Translations under genes and position numbers: made by a program
The notes under the pieces: model-generated
What the model was told of the DNA's origin: nothing
Database searches by the model: none
What the model saw: only the letters and a program-made list of their open reading frames with translations
Shown here: in pieces, positions 1-7,952 of the stretch
How the letters are laid out: each line of letters opens with the position of its first letter
Numbering within the stretch: position 1 is the stretch's first letter
DNA from: Caballeronia mineralivorans PML1(12)
GTDB taxonomy: Bacteria > Pseudomonadota > Gammaproteobacteria > Burkholderiales > Burkholderiaceae
NCBI RefSeq assembly: GCF_001028175.1
Contig: NZ_AEJF01000190.1
Span: forward strand, 1 to 49,651
Direction of reading: 5' to 3'
Length of the DNA: 49,651 nt

Positions 1-128
1 CCGACGAGCGCCGCCGCATGGGCGCGGCCGGCGTGCGAATCACGCAGACGCGTTTTTCCGTCGACACCATGGCGAGCGAGATGGCTGCGTTCTACCAGAA
101 CAGCCTGAGCGAGCGGGGCGTTGCATAA
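1..128 (+). CDS. Glycosyltransferase, C-terminal end only (partial)
   Basis: The window opens inside a plus-strand reading frame that closes at TAA 126-128; about 41 residues are visible. The tail reads like the end of a GT-B (family 4 type) glycosyltransferase: a short strand with FSVDTMA followed by a helix ending in AAFYQNSL, similar to the C-terminal helix that folds back on the first domain in these enzymes. Its position just before a nucleotide-sugar dehydrogenase, a family 9 glycosyltransferase and an O-antigen ligase supports a job in surface polysaccharide assembly. The family call rests on this short tail and the context only; the catalytic part lies outside the window. Confidence 0.5.
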   Translation, partial: DERRRMGAAGVRITQTRFSVDTMASEMAAFYQNSLSERGVA

Positions 129-294
129 GTGGCTGAAAAGCCGTCTGTGGGCGCATAGCAGGCTGCTGTTCAACCGCCTTTACCCGAAATCAAATGACGG
201 CCGGCCGGCGGTGTCCCGAGCCCTTGGCGACAAGCCGGAAGATACCCTGGGCCCGCCCGTCATGACCATTCCGAGCACTTATCGCCATGCATGA
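121..294 (+). CDS. Possible small overlapping ORF, 57 aa (doubtful)
   Basis: A frame starting at TTG 121 overlaps the last 8 bases of the glycosyltransferase and runs 8 bases into the dehydrogenase gene, stopping at TGA 292-294. The product would begin MHKWLKSRLWAHSRLLF, a basic, tryptophan-containing stretch that could form an amphipathic helix, and it fills an otherwise empty 158-base gap. Against it: no clear ribosome binding site, a rare start codon, and no family recognised. It may be a translationally coupled small protein or only an open stretch of GC-rich DNA. Confidence 0.22.
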   Translation: MHKWLKSRLWAHSRLLFNRLYPKSNDGRPAVSRALGDKPEDTLGPPVMTIPSTYRHA

Positions 295-1567
295 TCGCCG
301 TGTCTCCATCATCGGCCTGGGCTATGTGGGTTTGCCCGTTGCCATAGCATTCGGTCTGCAACGCCGCACCATTGGTTTCGATACGAGCGCGGCCCGGCTC
401 GCGGATCTGCGCGCGGGCCTCGACCGCAACGGCGAAACCAGCCGCGAGGAACTGGCCGCTGCTCACCTGGACCTGACCGATTGCATCGATGTGCTCCGGC
501 AGGCGAATTTTCATATAGTCGCGGTGCCGACGCCGATCAGCGCGGGTGCCCTGCCGGACTTGATGTCGGTGAAACGGGCGTCGCAGACGCTCGGCCGGGC
601 GCTGAAACGCGGCGACGTGGTGGTGTACGAATCGACGGTCTATCCCGGCGTCACCGAAGAAATTTGCGTGCCGATCCTCGAGCGCGAATCGGGCCTGAAG
701 CTCGGCACCGATTTCGCCGTCGGCTACAGCCCCGAGCGCATCAATCCCGGCGACAAGCAGCACACGTTTCGCAATATCGTGAAGATCGTGTCCGGGTCAG
801 ATGCCGCGACACTCGATCTGGTGGCCGAGGTCTATAGCTCGGTGGTAACGGCCGGCGTGCATCGCGCTGGTTCGATCAAGGTGGCCGAGGCCGCGAAGGT
901 GATCGAGAATACGCAGCGCGATTTGAATATCGCGTTGATGAACGAAGCGGCCATTATCTTCGATTACCTTGAAATCGATACCCGCGAAGTCCTGGACGCC
1001 GCGGGCACCAAGTGGAACTTCCTGGATTTCACGCCGGGACTGGTGGGCGGGCATTGCATCGGTGTGGACCCGTATTATCTGACGCACAAGGCGCAGGTGT
1101 CTGGCTACACGCCCCAGGTGATCCTCGCCGGGCGGCGCGTGAACGACGGCATGGGCCGTTTCGTGGCCGATCGCGCCGTAAAGACGCTGATCCGGACCGG
1201 TCGCGCGCCGTTGCGTGCCAAGGCGATCGTGCTCGGACTGACGTTCAAGGAAAATTGTCCGGATTTGCGCAATTCGAAAGTCATCGATATCGTGCATCAC
1301 CTGCAAGACTACGGACTCGAGGTTCAGCTTCACGATCCGCTCGCGGACCCCGTGGAAGCCTTCGATGAATACGGCGTGACGCTGACAGGTTTCGACGCGC
1401 TGCAACCCGCCGATCTGATCGTGCTGGCGGTGCCGCATCGCGATTTTCTGGTGAAACCGGACGCCTTGCTGGCGCTGGCGAAACCGGGCGCGGTGTTCGC
1501 CGATGTCAAGTCGAGCCTGTCGCTTGATGCGATCAGTGCGGCAGGTCTCGTAGTATGGCGGTTATAA
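287..1567 (+). CDS. UDP-N-acetylhexosamine 6-dehydrogenase (TviB/WbpA/WbpO family)
   Basis: Predicted cytoplasmic NAD-dependent dehydrogenase oxidising C6 of UDP-GlcNAc or UDP-GalNAc to the uronic acid, a precursor for O-antigen or capsule. The 426-residue length is normal for the family. Visible marks: the Rossmann motif GLGYVG at residues 10-15, a conserved VAEAAKVIENTQRD segment near 199-212 carrying the active-site lysine region, and the catalytic-cysteine motif GGHCIGVDPYY with Cys257. The second nucleotide-sugar domain follows (GLTFKENCPDLRNSK). The overall pattern is closer to TviB/WbpO (acetylated sugars) than to UDP-glucose dehydrogenase, but substrate choice is inferred. It sits between glycosyltransferase genes. 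Start ATG 287 has only a weak Shine-Dalgarno, so translation may be coupled to upstream genes. Confidence 0.88.
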   Translation: MHDRRVSIIGLGYVGLPVAIAFGLQRRTIGFDTSAARLADLRAGLDRNGETSREELAAAHLDLTDCIDVLRQANFHIVAVPTPISAGALPDLMSVKRASQTLGRALKRGDVVVYESTVYPGVTEEICVPILERESGLKLGTDFAVGYSPERINPGDKQHTFRNIVKIVSGSDAATLDLVAEVYSSVVTAGVHRAGSIKVAEAAKVIENTQRDLNIALMNEAAIIFDYLEIDTREVLDAAGTKWNFLDFTPGLVGGHCIGVDPYYLTHKAQVSGYTPQVILAGRRVNDGMGRFVADRAVKTLIRTGRAPLRAKAIVLGLTFKENCPDLRNSKVIDIVHHLQDYGLEVQLHDPLADPVEAFDEYGVTLTGFDALQPADLIVLAVPHRDFLVKPDALLALAKPGAVFADVKSSLSLDAISAAGLVVWRL

Positions 1568-1626
1568 AATCCGGGCTCACCACCACCAACCGGCATAATT
1601 TGAATTTCACGTAGGAACGCCACCCG

Positions 1627-2763
1627 ATGAGCCGACTTTCCGGACGCGTGCGCATCTTCGCCCGCGCGTTGCCCCGGCTGGCGTTGAAGCCGCTGCGCCG
1701 CAAGCCACAGGTCTTGAAGCGCATCCTGATCGCGCATCATCTGCTGCTCGGCGACACGCTGCTGCTCACGCCGCTCGTCGCGAAACTTCGCACGCAATAT
1801 CCTGATGCGCAGATCGTGCTGACGTGCCCCAAGCCGATCGTGCCGCTCTATGCGGGCCGGCCGTTTGGACTCGACGTCATTCCCTTCGACCCGCGCGATT
1901 TCCTCTCGGTCAATGCCGTGCTGAGTTCGGGGCCGTACGATCTTGGCATCGTGGCCGGGGATAATCGGCATGCGTGGCTGGCGTTGGCGGCGGGGTGCCG
2001 CTGGATCGTCGGACACGCGGCGGATGTCCCCGCCTGGAAAAACCTGCCGCTCAATGAAGCCGTGCCATATCCCGACGCGCCCGCCGCGTGGGCGGATCTC
2101 GCCACCGAACTGGTGTCTGGACCGCCGCCGCGGCCGTATCGGCTGAGCGATTGGCCGGCGCCTGCGCCTGCAGCGTTGTCAGAAAGCGACGCGCTTCGGT
2201 TGAAAGGTCCTTACGTCGTCTTACATCCGGGTGCGAGCACGGCAGTCAAGCGCTGGCCCGATGAGCGCTGGCAAGCACTGGCGGCGTTCGTCGAGGCGCG
2301 TGGCTACACGCCCGTCTGGAGCGGCGGACCGAGTGAGACGGCGCTCATCGACGCAATCGATCCCGAGGCCCGTTACCCGAATTTCGCCGGCCGGATCGAC
2401 CTGAGACAGGTGTGGCACCTGTTCGCCGGTGCGCGGGCTATCGTCTGTCCGGACACGGGCGTGGCGCATCTCGGGCGTCTGACCGGCGTGCCTACCATCA
2501 CGCTGTTCGGCCCCGGTAATGCCTTGATTCATGGCGCGGGAAATTACTGGCGCGACGCACCGTTCATGCCGGTTACTATCCCGGACATGCCGTGCCGCGA
2601 CGAACCGAATATTTTCAGGCGGCACGTGGCTTGGGCTCGCCGCTGTGACCGCAATGCGTCGACGTGTGTCGCGTGGCGCGGTGACCATGCGGACTGCATG
2701 GGATTTATTTCGCTTGAGGCCGTTTGCAACAGCTTGCAGACGGTCCTGCCGGGAGTGCAATGA
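1627..2763 (+). CDS. Family 9 glycosyltransferase (ADP-heptose:LPS heptosyltransferase type)
   Basis: A 378-residue GT9 protein of the WaaC/WaaF/WaaQ class, which transfers heptose or a related sugar onto the LPS core at the inner face of the cytoplasmic membrane. The N-terminal domain begins KRILIAHHLLLGDTLLLTPL, the typical 'GD.LL..P' pattern of this family. The C-terminal half shows VLHPGAS..KRWP followed by CPDTGVAHL...GVPTITLFGP, the family's nucleotide-sugar binding signature. An AGGAACG ribosome site precedes ATG 1627. The stop overlaps the start of the O-antigen ligase gene in an ATGA, so the two are probably co-translated. The exact sugar added cannot be read from sequence. Confidence 0.87.
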   Translation: MSRLSGRVRIFARALPRLALKPLRRKPQVLKRILIAHHLLLGDTLLLTPLVAKLRTQYPDAQIVLTCPKPIVPLYAGRPFGLDVIPFDPRDFLSVNAVLSSGPYDLGIVAGDNRHAWLALAAGCRWIVGHAADVPAWKNLPLNEAVPYPDAPAAWADLATELVSGPPPRPYRLSDWPAPAPAALSESDALRLKGPYVVLHPGASTAVKRWPDERWQALAAFVEARGYTPVWSGGPSETALIDAIDPEARYPNFAGRIDLRQVWHLFAGARAIVCPDTGVAHLGRLTGVPTITLFGPGNALIHGAGNYWRDAPFMPVTIPDMPCRDEPNIFRRHVAWARRCDRNASTCVAWRGDHADCMGFISLEAVCNSLQTVLPGVQ

Positions 2764-4049
2764 CGAAGACGTGCATGCAGGTGGAACGCGTCCTGTGGGT
2801 GGCGTGTCCTGTGATTATGTTTGTCGCGATGTTCGCCCACATGACCGCGCTCGAAAACCTGGCGCTGGGGCTGGTGGGTATCGGTACGATCGCCGCGGCG
2901 TGTTCTTCCGAACGGCCGTCGCCGCTGCACTGGCCGCTGCTGTGGCCGATCGCTGCGTGGAGTGCCTGGGCGCTTGCGACGGTTGCGTGGTCGCCGTATC
3001 CGCGTGACAGCATGCACGCGTGGCTCGACGAAGTGCTGTATCCGCTGGTGTCGTTCTTCGCGTTCTGGCTGATGGGCACGCGGACCACGAAGCCCGAGCG
3101 GATCGTGTTGATCAACTGGGTGGCCTGCGTACTGCTCGCCGCCGGCAGCCTGTATTACTGGGGCCGTTTGCAGCCGCCCACGAATCCCGCCGATGTCCTG
3201 CTCCACTATTACAACCGCGTCGGCCATACGAGCACGCTTGTCATCTTTTCGATGACGCTCTTTACCGGCCTGATGCTGAACCGCCGCTGGTGGCCGATCG
3301 GCCTGAGCGGGCTCGTGCTCGCCCTGGTGATCGGCCTGGCGACGCTCAACCGTTTCTTCTGGCCGGCCGCGGCCGTCACGCTCGTGATCGCGTGTTATCC
3401 GCTGTACCGCAAGCACTTGCTGCTCGCGGGCGTGTGCGTTGTCGTGATCTGCGTGGCTGCCGTCGGCACACTCGAACTGAGCGCCCGGCTGCGTTACGGC
3501 CACGCCATGCCAAAACCCGCTGCTCGGGAACTGACGTTGGGCACAGACCAGGTGTATGTGCCGCAGGTGCTGGCCGGTATTGGCGATGCGATGTCTTCCG
3601 ATACCCGTCCCAAACTGTGGGCGTTTTACGGTAAGGAAGGTGAAGCGCATACGTGGACGGGTATTGGTTTTGGCAAGCCGTTGCCGGGACGGGTGTTTCA
3701 GGGCGAGATTCCGCCCTCGCTGCTGGAGAAGGAGCCGCAGGCGCTGACGCATGCGCATAACCTGTTTTTGAATACCTGGCTGGAGACGGGGATTGTCGGC
3801 GTGGTGCTGGAGGCGGCGCTGCTGCTCGCGTTGATCTGGCGTTTCTGGCGGCTGCGGCATGTGGTGCCCTGGCTGAGCGCGGCGGGCATGGCGCTGGTGG
3901 GCGGGATGATCGCCAAGAATTTCACCGACGATTTCATGTGGCAGACCACCGCGCTGGCGTTTTGGTGTTTTTCGGGGTTGCTGCTCGGGCGCGGCGAGCG
4001 CCTGGCCGGCAGAGTGGCGCCGGTGCGACGGGCCTTGTCGCAGCAATAG
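2760..4049 (+). CDS. O-antigen ligase / Wzy-like polysaccharide membrane protein
   Basis: A 429-residue polytopic membrane protein of the Wzy_C/WaaL family, which joins or polymerises lipid-linked O-antigen at the periplasmic face. About ten hydrophobic segments are visible, with a large hydrophilic loop near residues 250-335. That loop ends in HAHNLFLNTWLETGI, the conserved His/Asn and ETG region seen in O-antigen ligases, just before the last helices. ATG 2760 is preferred over an in-frame upstream start because it forms an ATGA overlap with the previous stop and has GGGAG just upstream. Whether it acts as ligase or polymerase is not decidable here; neighbours (GT9 enzyme, MsbA) favour LPS work. 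Confidence 0.8.
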   Translation: MTKTCMQVERVLWVACPVIMFVAMFAHMTALENLALGLVGIGTIAAACSSERPSPLHWPLLWPIAAWSAWALATVAWSPYPRDSMHAWLDEVLYPLVSFFAFWLMGTRTTKPERIVLINWVACVLLAAGSLYYWGRLQPPTNPADVLLHYYNRVGHTSTLVIFSMTLFTGLMLNRRWWPIGLSGLVLALVIGLATLNRFFWPAAAVTLVIACYPLYRKHLLLAGVCVVVICVAAVGTLELSARLRYGHAMPKPAARELTLGTDQVYVPQVLAGIGDAMSSDTRPKLWAFYGKEGEAHTWTGIGFGKPLPGRVFQGEIPPSLLEKEPQALTHAHNLFLNTWLETGIVGVVLEAALLLALIWRFWRLRHVVPWLSAAGMALVGGMIAKNFTDDFMWQTTALAFWCFSGLLLGRGERLAGRVAPVRRALSQQ

Positions 4050-4260
4050 GGGTTGCCGCCACACCAAACCCGTCGCCTGTCGCGCCAAACCAACCGGCCT
4101 GCTGCCCTTAACCGGACAAGGTCGCTGCTTAATGAGACAAGGCGCGCGGCGCATTACAATAGCGGTTTGCCGTGTCGGCGGGACTTAAGCGCTCAGTGCA
4201 GCCCTGGAGCAGGTGCATTCCTGCTTCTCCCGCCGCCCGGCCCACGACTAAGGACACCTT

Positions 4261-6054
4261 TTGAGTCAGAAGCCCACCTTGAGCAAAACGATCGGCAGCG
4301 GCGATAACACGTCGCCGGCCGCCGTGATGAGCCGGCTCTGGCCGTATATTCGCCCTCTGATCGGCATTGTCGCGCTGGGCCTGATCGCCATGGGTTTCGT
4401 GGCCGCCAGCGAAGCCGGAATCCCGATGCTGCTCAAGCCCCTGCTGGATCACGGCTTCGGCGCGCACGGCAGCGCCAGCGCCAGGTGGCTTGTGCCGCTC
4501 GCCGTGGTCGGGCTCGCGGTCTTGCGAGGAGGGTCGCAGTACGCGTCGGGCTACTTGCTGGCGTACGTTACCAATAAGATCCTGCTCCAACTGCGCCTCA
4601 AGATGTTCGACCGGATGATCCACACCAGCGCCGGTTTCTTCCAGCGGGAGACGGCCAGCACGATCATCAACGCAATTGTGTTCGAGGTGAACCAGATCCT
4701 CAACGTGCTCCAGAGCGTGGTCGTCACGCTCGTGCGCGATTCGCTTACCGTGGTATTCCTGCTCGGATATCTGTTCATCCTCAACTGGCGGCTGACGCTG
4801 GTCATCGCGGTGATCCTGCCGGCTATCGGCTGGCTGGTCAGCAAGATCAACCGCCGGCTGCGGCGGCTCAATCGCGAGTCACAGTTACTGACGAACGAAC
4901 TGTCGTACATCGTGGAAGAGACGGTCGCCGGTTATAAGGTCGTCAAGGTGCATAACGGCCAGCGCTACGAAAACGACCGTTTCACCGACATGAGCAATCG
5001 CCTGCGCGGTTACTCCATGCGCATGACCGTATCCGGCGGCCTGGCGCAGCCGCTCACGCAATTCCTGGCATCAATCGCGCTTGCCATCGTGATCACTATT
5101 GCAGTGGTGCAGTCGGCGAACGACCAGACGACCGTCGGCGGTTTTGTAGCATTCGTCACATCCATGCTGCTGGTGATCTCGCCGCTCAAGCATCTGATCG
5201 ATATCAACCAGCCGCTGCAGCGCGGCATGACGGCAGCGGAACTGATCTTCGGTCTCATCGATGAACCCATCGAGCCCGAAGGCGGCGGCCGGCCGCTCGA
5301 GCGCGCCACCGGCGCGGTGGAGTTCCGCGAGGTGTCGTTCAGTTATGGATCGTCGAGCCTGCCAACGCTCGACGGCATCTCGTTCAAGATCGCGCCAGGA
5401 GAAATGGTGGCGCTGGCGGGCGCTTCGGGAAGCGGCAAGACCACGTTGGTCAACCTGCTGCCGCGTTTCTTCGATCCCGCAAGCGGCGCGGTGCTGGTAG
5501 ATGGCGTGCCTATTCCCGAATACAGTTTGCACGATCTGCGCAGCCAGATGGCGATGGTGAGCCAGGACGTAGTGCTTTTCAACGACACGATCGCTGCCAA
5601 CGTTGCGTATGGCCAGACGCCGGATCGCGAACGGGTGATGGCGGCGCTGGCGGCGGCGAATCTCGTCGACGTGGTCGCGGCGATGCCCGATGGCGTGGAC
5701 ACCCGCGTGGGCGGCAACGGCATGCGCCTGTCGGGTGGCCAGCGCCAGCGGCTCGCCATCGCGCGGGCGATCTACAAGGACGCGCCCATTCTGATCCTCG
5801 ACGAAGCCACGTCCGCGCTCGATTCCGAATCCGAGCGGCATGTGCAGGAAGCGCTGGAAACGCTGATGAAAGGGCGCACGACGCTGGTCATTGCGCACCG
5901 GCTGTCGACCATTGAGCGTGCCGACCGGATTCTCGTGATGGATGGCGGCAAAATCGCCGAGCAGGGAAGTCACGCGGATTTGCTGCGCCAGAACGGGCTG
6001 TACGCGAATCTTCATCGGATTCAATACCAGCAGCAGGCGCCCGAGGCGGCTTGA
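4261..6054 (+). CDS. msbA: Lipid A export permease/ATP-binding protein MsbA
   Basis: A 597-residue half-ABC transporter that flips core-lipid A across the inner membrane, acting as a homodimer. Residues about 25-325 form the six-helix exporter domain; the ATPase follows with Walker A GASGSGKTT at 387-395, signature LSGGQ at 490-494, Walker B LILDEATS near 512 and the H-loop in VIAHRLST. Length matches MsbA. The start is a TTG at 4261 with AAGGA six bases upstream; no earlier ATG fits. It closes the envelope block, 211 bases after the O-antigen ligase, and is followed by a strong hairpin. Related multidrug exporters look similar, but LPS neighbours favour MsbA. Confidence 0.92.
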   Translation: MSQKPTLSKTIGSGDNTSPAAVMSRLWPYIRPLIGIVALGLIAMGFVAASEAGIPMLLKPLLDHGFGAHGSASARWLVPLAVVGLAVLRGGSQYASGYLLAYVTNKILLQLRLKMFDRMIHTSAGFFQRETASTIINAIVFEVNQILNVLQSVVVTLVRDSLTVVFLLGYLFILNWRLTLVIAVILPAIGWLVSKINRRLRRLNRESQLLTNELSYIVEETVAGYKVVKVHNGQRYENDRFTDMSNRLRGYSMRMTVSGGLAQPLTQFLASIALAIVITIAVVQSANDQTTVGGFVAFVTSMLLVISPLKHLIDINQPLQRGMTAAELIFGLIDEPIEPEGGGRPLERATGAVEFREVSFSYGSSSLPTLDGISFKIAPGEMVALAGASGSGKTTLVNLLPRFFDPASGAVLVDGVPIPEYSLHDLRSQMAMVSQDVVLFNDTIAANVAYGQTPDRERVMAALAAANLVDVVAAMPDGVDTRVGGNGMRLSGGQRQRLAIARAIYKDAPILILDEATSALDSESERHVQEALETLMKGRTTLVIAHRLSTIERADRILVMDGGKIAEQGSHADLLRQNGLYANLHRIQYQQQAPEAA

Positions 6055-6103
6055 TTTAACCGACGCTCGCCCGTCGGGAATTAATCAGCTAGTCAGCCTG
6101 AGC

Positions 6104-6141
6104 GAAATGGCCCAACCGGCGTAAGCCGATTGGGCCATTTC
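6104..6141 (+). terminator. Hairpin terminator after msbA
   Basis: Inverted repeat with 17-base arms (6104-6120 and 6125-6141), one mismatch and a GTAA loop; the arms begin GAAATGGCCCAA and end TTGGGCCATTTC. It lies between the convergent msbA and the minus-strand gene ending at 6194, and the A- and T-rich outer ends of the stem let it work in both directions. No long T-run follows. Confidence 0.8.
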
Positions 6142-6193
6142 TCTGTTCCGCCCATGCAAGCGCCAACCACAACAACGGCGCGGGCGATATCCA

Positions 6194-6493
6194 TCACGTG
6201 AACACTGACACGATAATCGCCAGCCACAGCGCGCCTACGCCGGCCAGGAACGCATGACGCGCTAGACGGAGGCGGGATTCATCGTCGGGACTTTTTGTTG
6301 GAGATGTGGCGAGCCACGGGACCAAACCGAGACTCGCGAAACCGGCGAGCGCCAGGAAGGCGACGGATACATCGATCGACCGCCAGTGCGCCCCCTCGTG
6401 GAGGCCCCAGTAACCGAGGAACACAATACCGATGGAAAACACCGTCGATGCTGCCGAACTGAGTGCCTGAACTGCTCCGGTTGGAAATTGCAT
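6194..6493 (-). CDS. Small membrane protein, unknown function
   Basis: A 99-residue protein, not recognised. Three hydrophobic segments are visible: about residues 13-30 (TVFSIGIVFLGYW), 41-60 (VAFLALAGFASLGLVPWLA) and 82-99 (FLAGVGALWLAIIVSVF). A charged linker (SPDDESRLRLARH) lies between the second and third. The start at 6493 is chosen because GGGAGG sits six bases upstream; a longer in-frame extension has no such site. The gene is convergent with msbA and downstream of the TIGR03118-type gene on the same strand, 152 bases away. Confidence 0.65.
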   Translation of the reverse strand: MQFPTGAVQALSSAASTVFSIGIVFLGYWGLHEGAHWRSIDVSVAFLALAGFASLGLVPWLATSPTKSPDDESRLRLARHAFLAGVGALWLAIIVSVFT

Positions 6494-6645
6494 GACATGC
6501 CTCCCGAAACGCGTGAAAGCACGCGAGATGTTGCCATCATAGGGGAAGCGCATCGGCAGGATGAGAACGGCAGACAGACGCGCGTTGGGCTGGCCGCCCA
6601 ACGCGCAGGGACGTGCTTACAGGGTGGCGAAGCTGCGGCGCGTTA

Positions 6646-7722
6646 CTACATATCTATCCGCCCGTACACGCCATCGGCTTCGTGGTTCGGGCCCGCTGCA
6701 AAGAACAGCGTGTTGACCGGCTGCGAATCTACGCCGTTGCCGAACGCGATGCCCCACAAGCCCTGTTGCACAAAGTTGCTGCCGTCCGCCTGCAACAGCT
6801 TGCCCATGAACTTGCCGCTTGTCGGGTCGAACGCGCTGATCGTGCCGTCTCCGAAATTGCCGACCAGTATGTCATTACTTAGTGATCCGAAATTAGCAGG
6901 TGCCTGAGTCATCCCCCACGGCGCGTTGAGCGGACCGCCTTGTGCGAGACGTTGGAGCAGGTTGCCGTCTGTATCGAAGACATCGACGGCGCCAAGGCCT
7001 GGGCCGTCCACCTCGTCGTGCAGGGTGGCGTCCTGCTTCGCGAACGCCACGTAGATTTTCGTGCCGATCGCCTGAATCCCGAACGGCGCGAAGCCGGCCG
7101 GCAGCGATGTGTCCTGGAACGCGCCGGGCAGGGACAGCTTGGTGAACGTCTTGTCGAATACATCGACGCGAGCGTTGTGAAAGTCAGCCGCATAGAGGCG
7201 GTTGCCGCTGCTGCTTGCGGCGAGCGCGAGGCCTTTGTAGACGGCGTTTGCGCTGCTGCCGTCGAAGGCCGTGACCGCGGTGGTGGGCAGTACACCGGGC
7301 GACCAGGCGCTGATCGTTCCGCCTTCGCCCGCGAAAATGAAGAGTCCGGTGCCGCTCTTGCCACCGCTCGACACCACGAAGTCGGTGCTTCCATTAAAGA
7401 CGATGCCCGTCGGGTTTGCTGGTCCCGATGCGACTGCCGGGATGGTCACGATCAGCGATTGCGGGACACCATTGCCGTCATAGAGGGTGGAGGTTTGCGT
7501 GCCGTTGTTTGCCACCCAGACGACGCCTTTAGGATTGAACACGATACCCCATCCGTTTTTCAGATTGGGGTCGACGTGGGCGGCCGCGACCGCACCGTCG
7601 GAGACGAGGATCGTACTTTTGAAGTGCGTGTCCATTGAGTTGTTCGAGCTGCCGCCGCAGGCAGCGAGGAAGGCCGTTATTCCGAGCGTGACAATGCCCA
7701 GCAACAGTCCGTGCCGTTTCAT
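6646..7722 (-). CDS. TIGR03118-type beta-propeller lipoprotein
   Basis: A 358-residue exported protein. The N-terminus has a lipoprotein signal with lipobox LAAC (Cys22 or close) followed by GGSSNNS, so it is likely lipid-anchored in the periplasm or outer membrane. The rest carries repeated blades of the sort found in NHL/SMP-30-like propellers: NGWGIVFNPKGVVWVANNG, PTGIVFNGSTDF, PFGIQAIGTKIYVAFA, PWGMTQAP and LWGIAFGNG, plus a DILVGNFGDGTISAFD element. This pattern agrees with the uncharacterised TIGR03118 family. No catalytic function is known. GGGAG lies about nine bases before ATG. An inverted repeat lies upstream at 7777-7810. Confidence 0.82.
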   Translation of the reverse strand: MKRHGLLLGIVTLGITAFLAACGGSSNNSMDTHFKSTILVSDGAVAAAHVDPNLKNGWGIVFNPKGVVWVANNGTQTSTLYDGNGVPQSLIVTIPAVASGPANPTGIVFNGSTDFVVSSGGKSGTGLFIFAGEGGTISAWSPGVLPTTAVTAFDGSSANAVYKGLALAASSSGNRLYAADFHNARVDVFDKTFTKLSLPGAFQDTSLPAGFAPFGIQAIGTKIYVAFAKQDATLHDEVDGPGLGAVDVFDTDGNLLQRLAQGGPLNAPWGMTQAPANFGSLSNDILVGNFGDGTISAFDPTSGKFMGKLLQADGSNFVQQGLWGIAFGNGVDSQPVNTLFFAAGPNHEADGVYGRIDM

Positions 7723-7776
7723 GATGTCGTCTCCCGCGTGCAGCGCACGCTATTTCGCCGGTTGGGTTAGTTGGTC

Positions 7777-7810
7777 CGTTCGTTGTTTCAATGTCATGGT
7801 TAAACGAACG
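7777..7810. promoter_or_regulatory. Inverted repeat upstream of the TIGR03118-type gene
   Basis: Perfect 8-base arms CGTTCGTT (7777-7784) and AACGAACG (7803-7810) are separated by 18 bases, about 55 bases upstream of the minus-strand lipoprotein start at 7722. Position and symmetry suit a dimeric regulator site; no regulator gene is nearby, so the role is inferred. Confidence 0.35.
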
Positions 7811-7952
7811 CACGAGCCGGCTTATTCCATCGGGATACGAACTTTTTTGATGCTGCGACGCGAGTCGGGTTTTTGGACGGGGGGCGTTGCTTGCGCGCGG
7901 CGACGGCTCGGTCTTATGGGCTGGCAGAACCGCGCGAAAGCGCGTGCGAAAT

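Noticed and set aside
2544..4154. A 536-codon minus-strand frame opposite the O-antigen ligase
   Set aside because: Antisense shadow with Arg/Gln/His-rich product and no domain; the plus-strand gene has membrane segments and family motifs.
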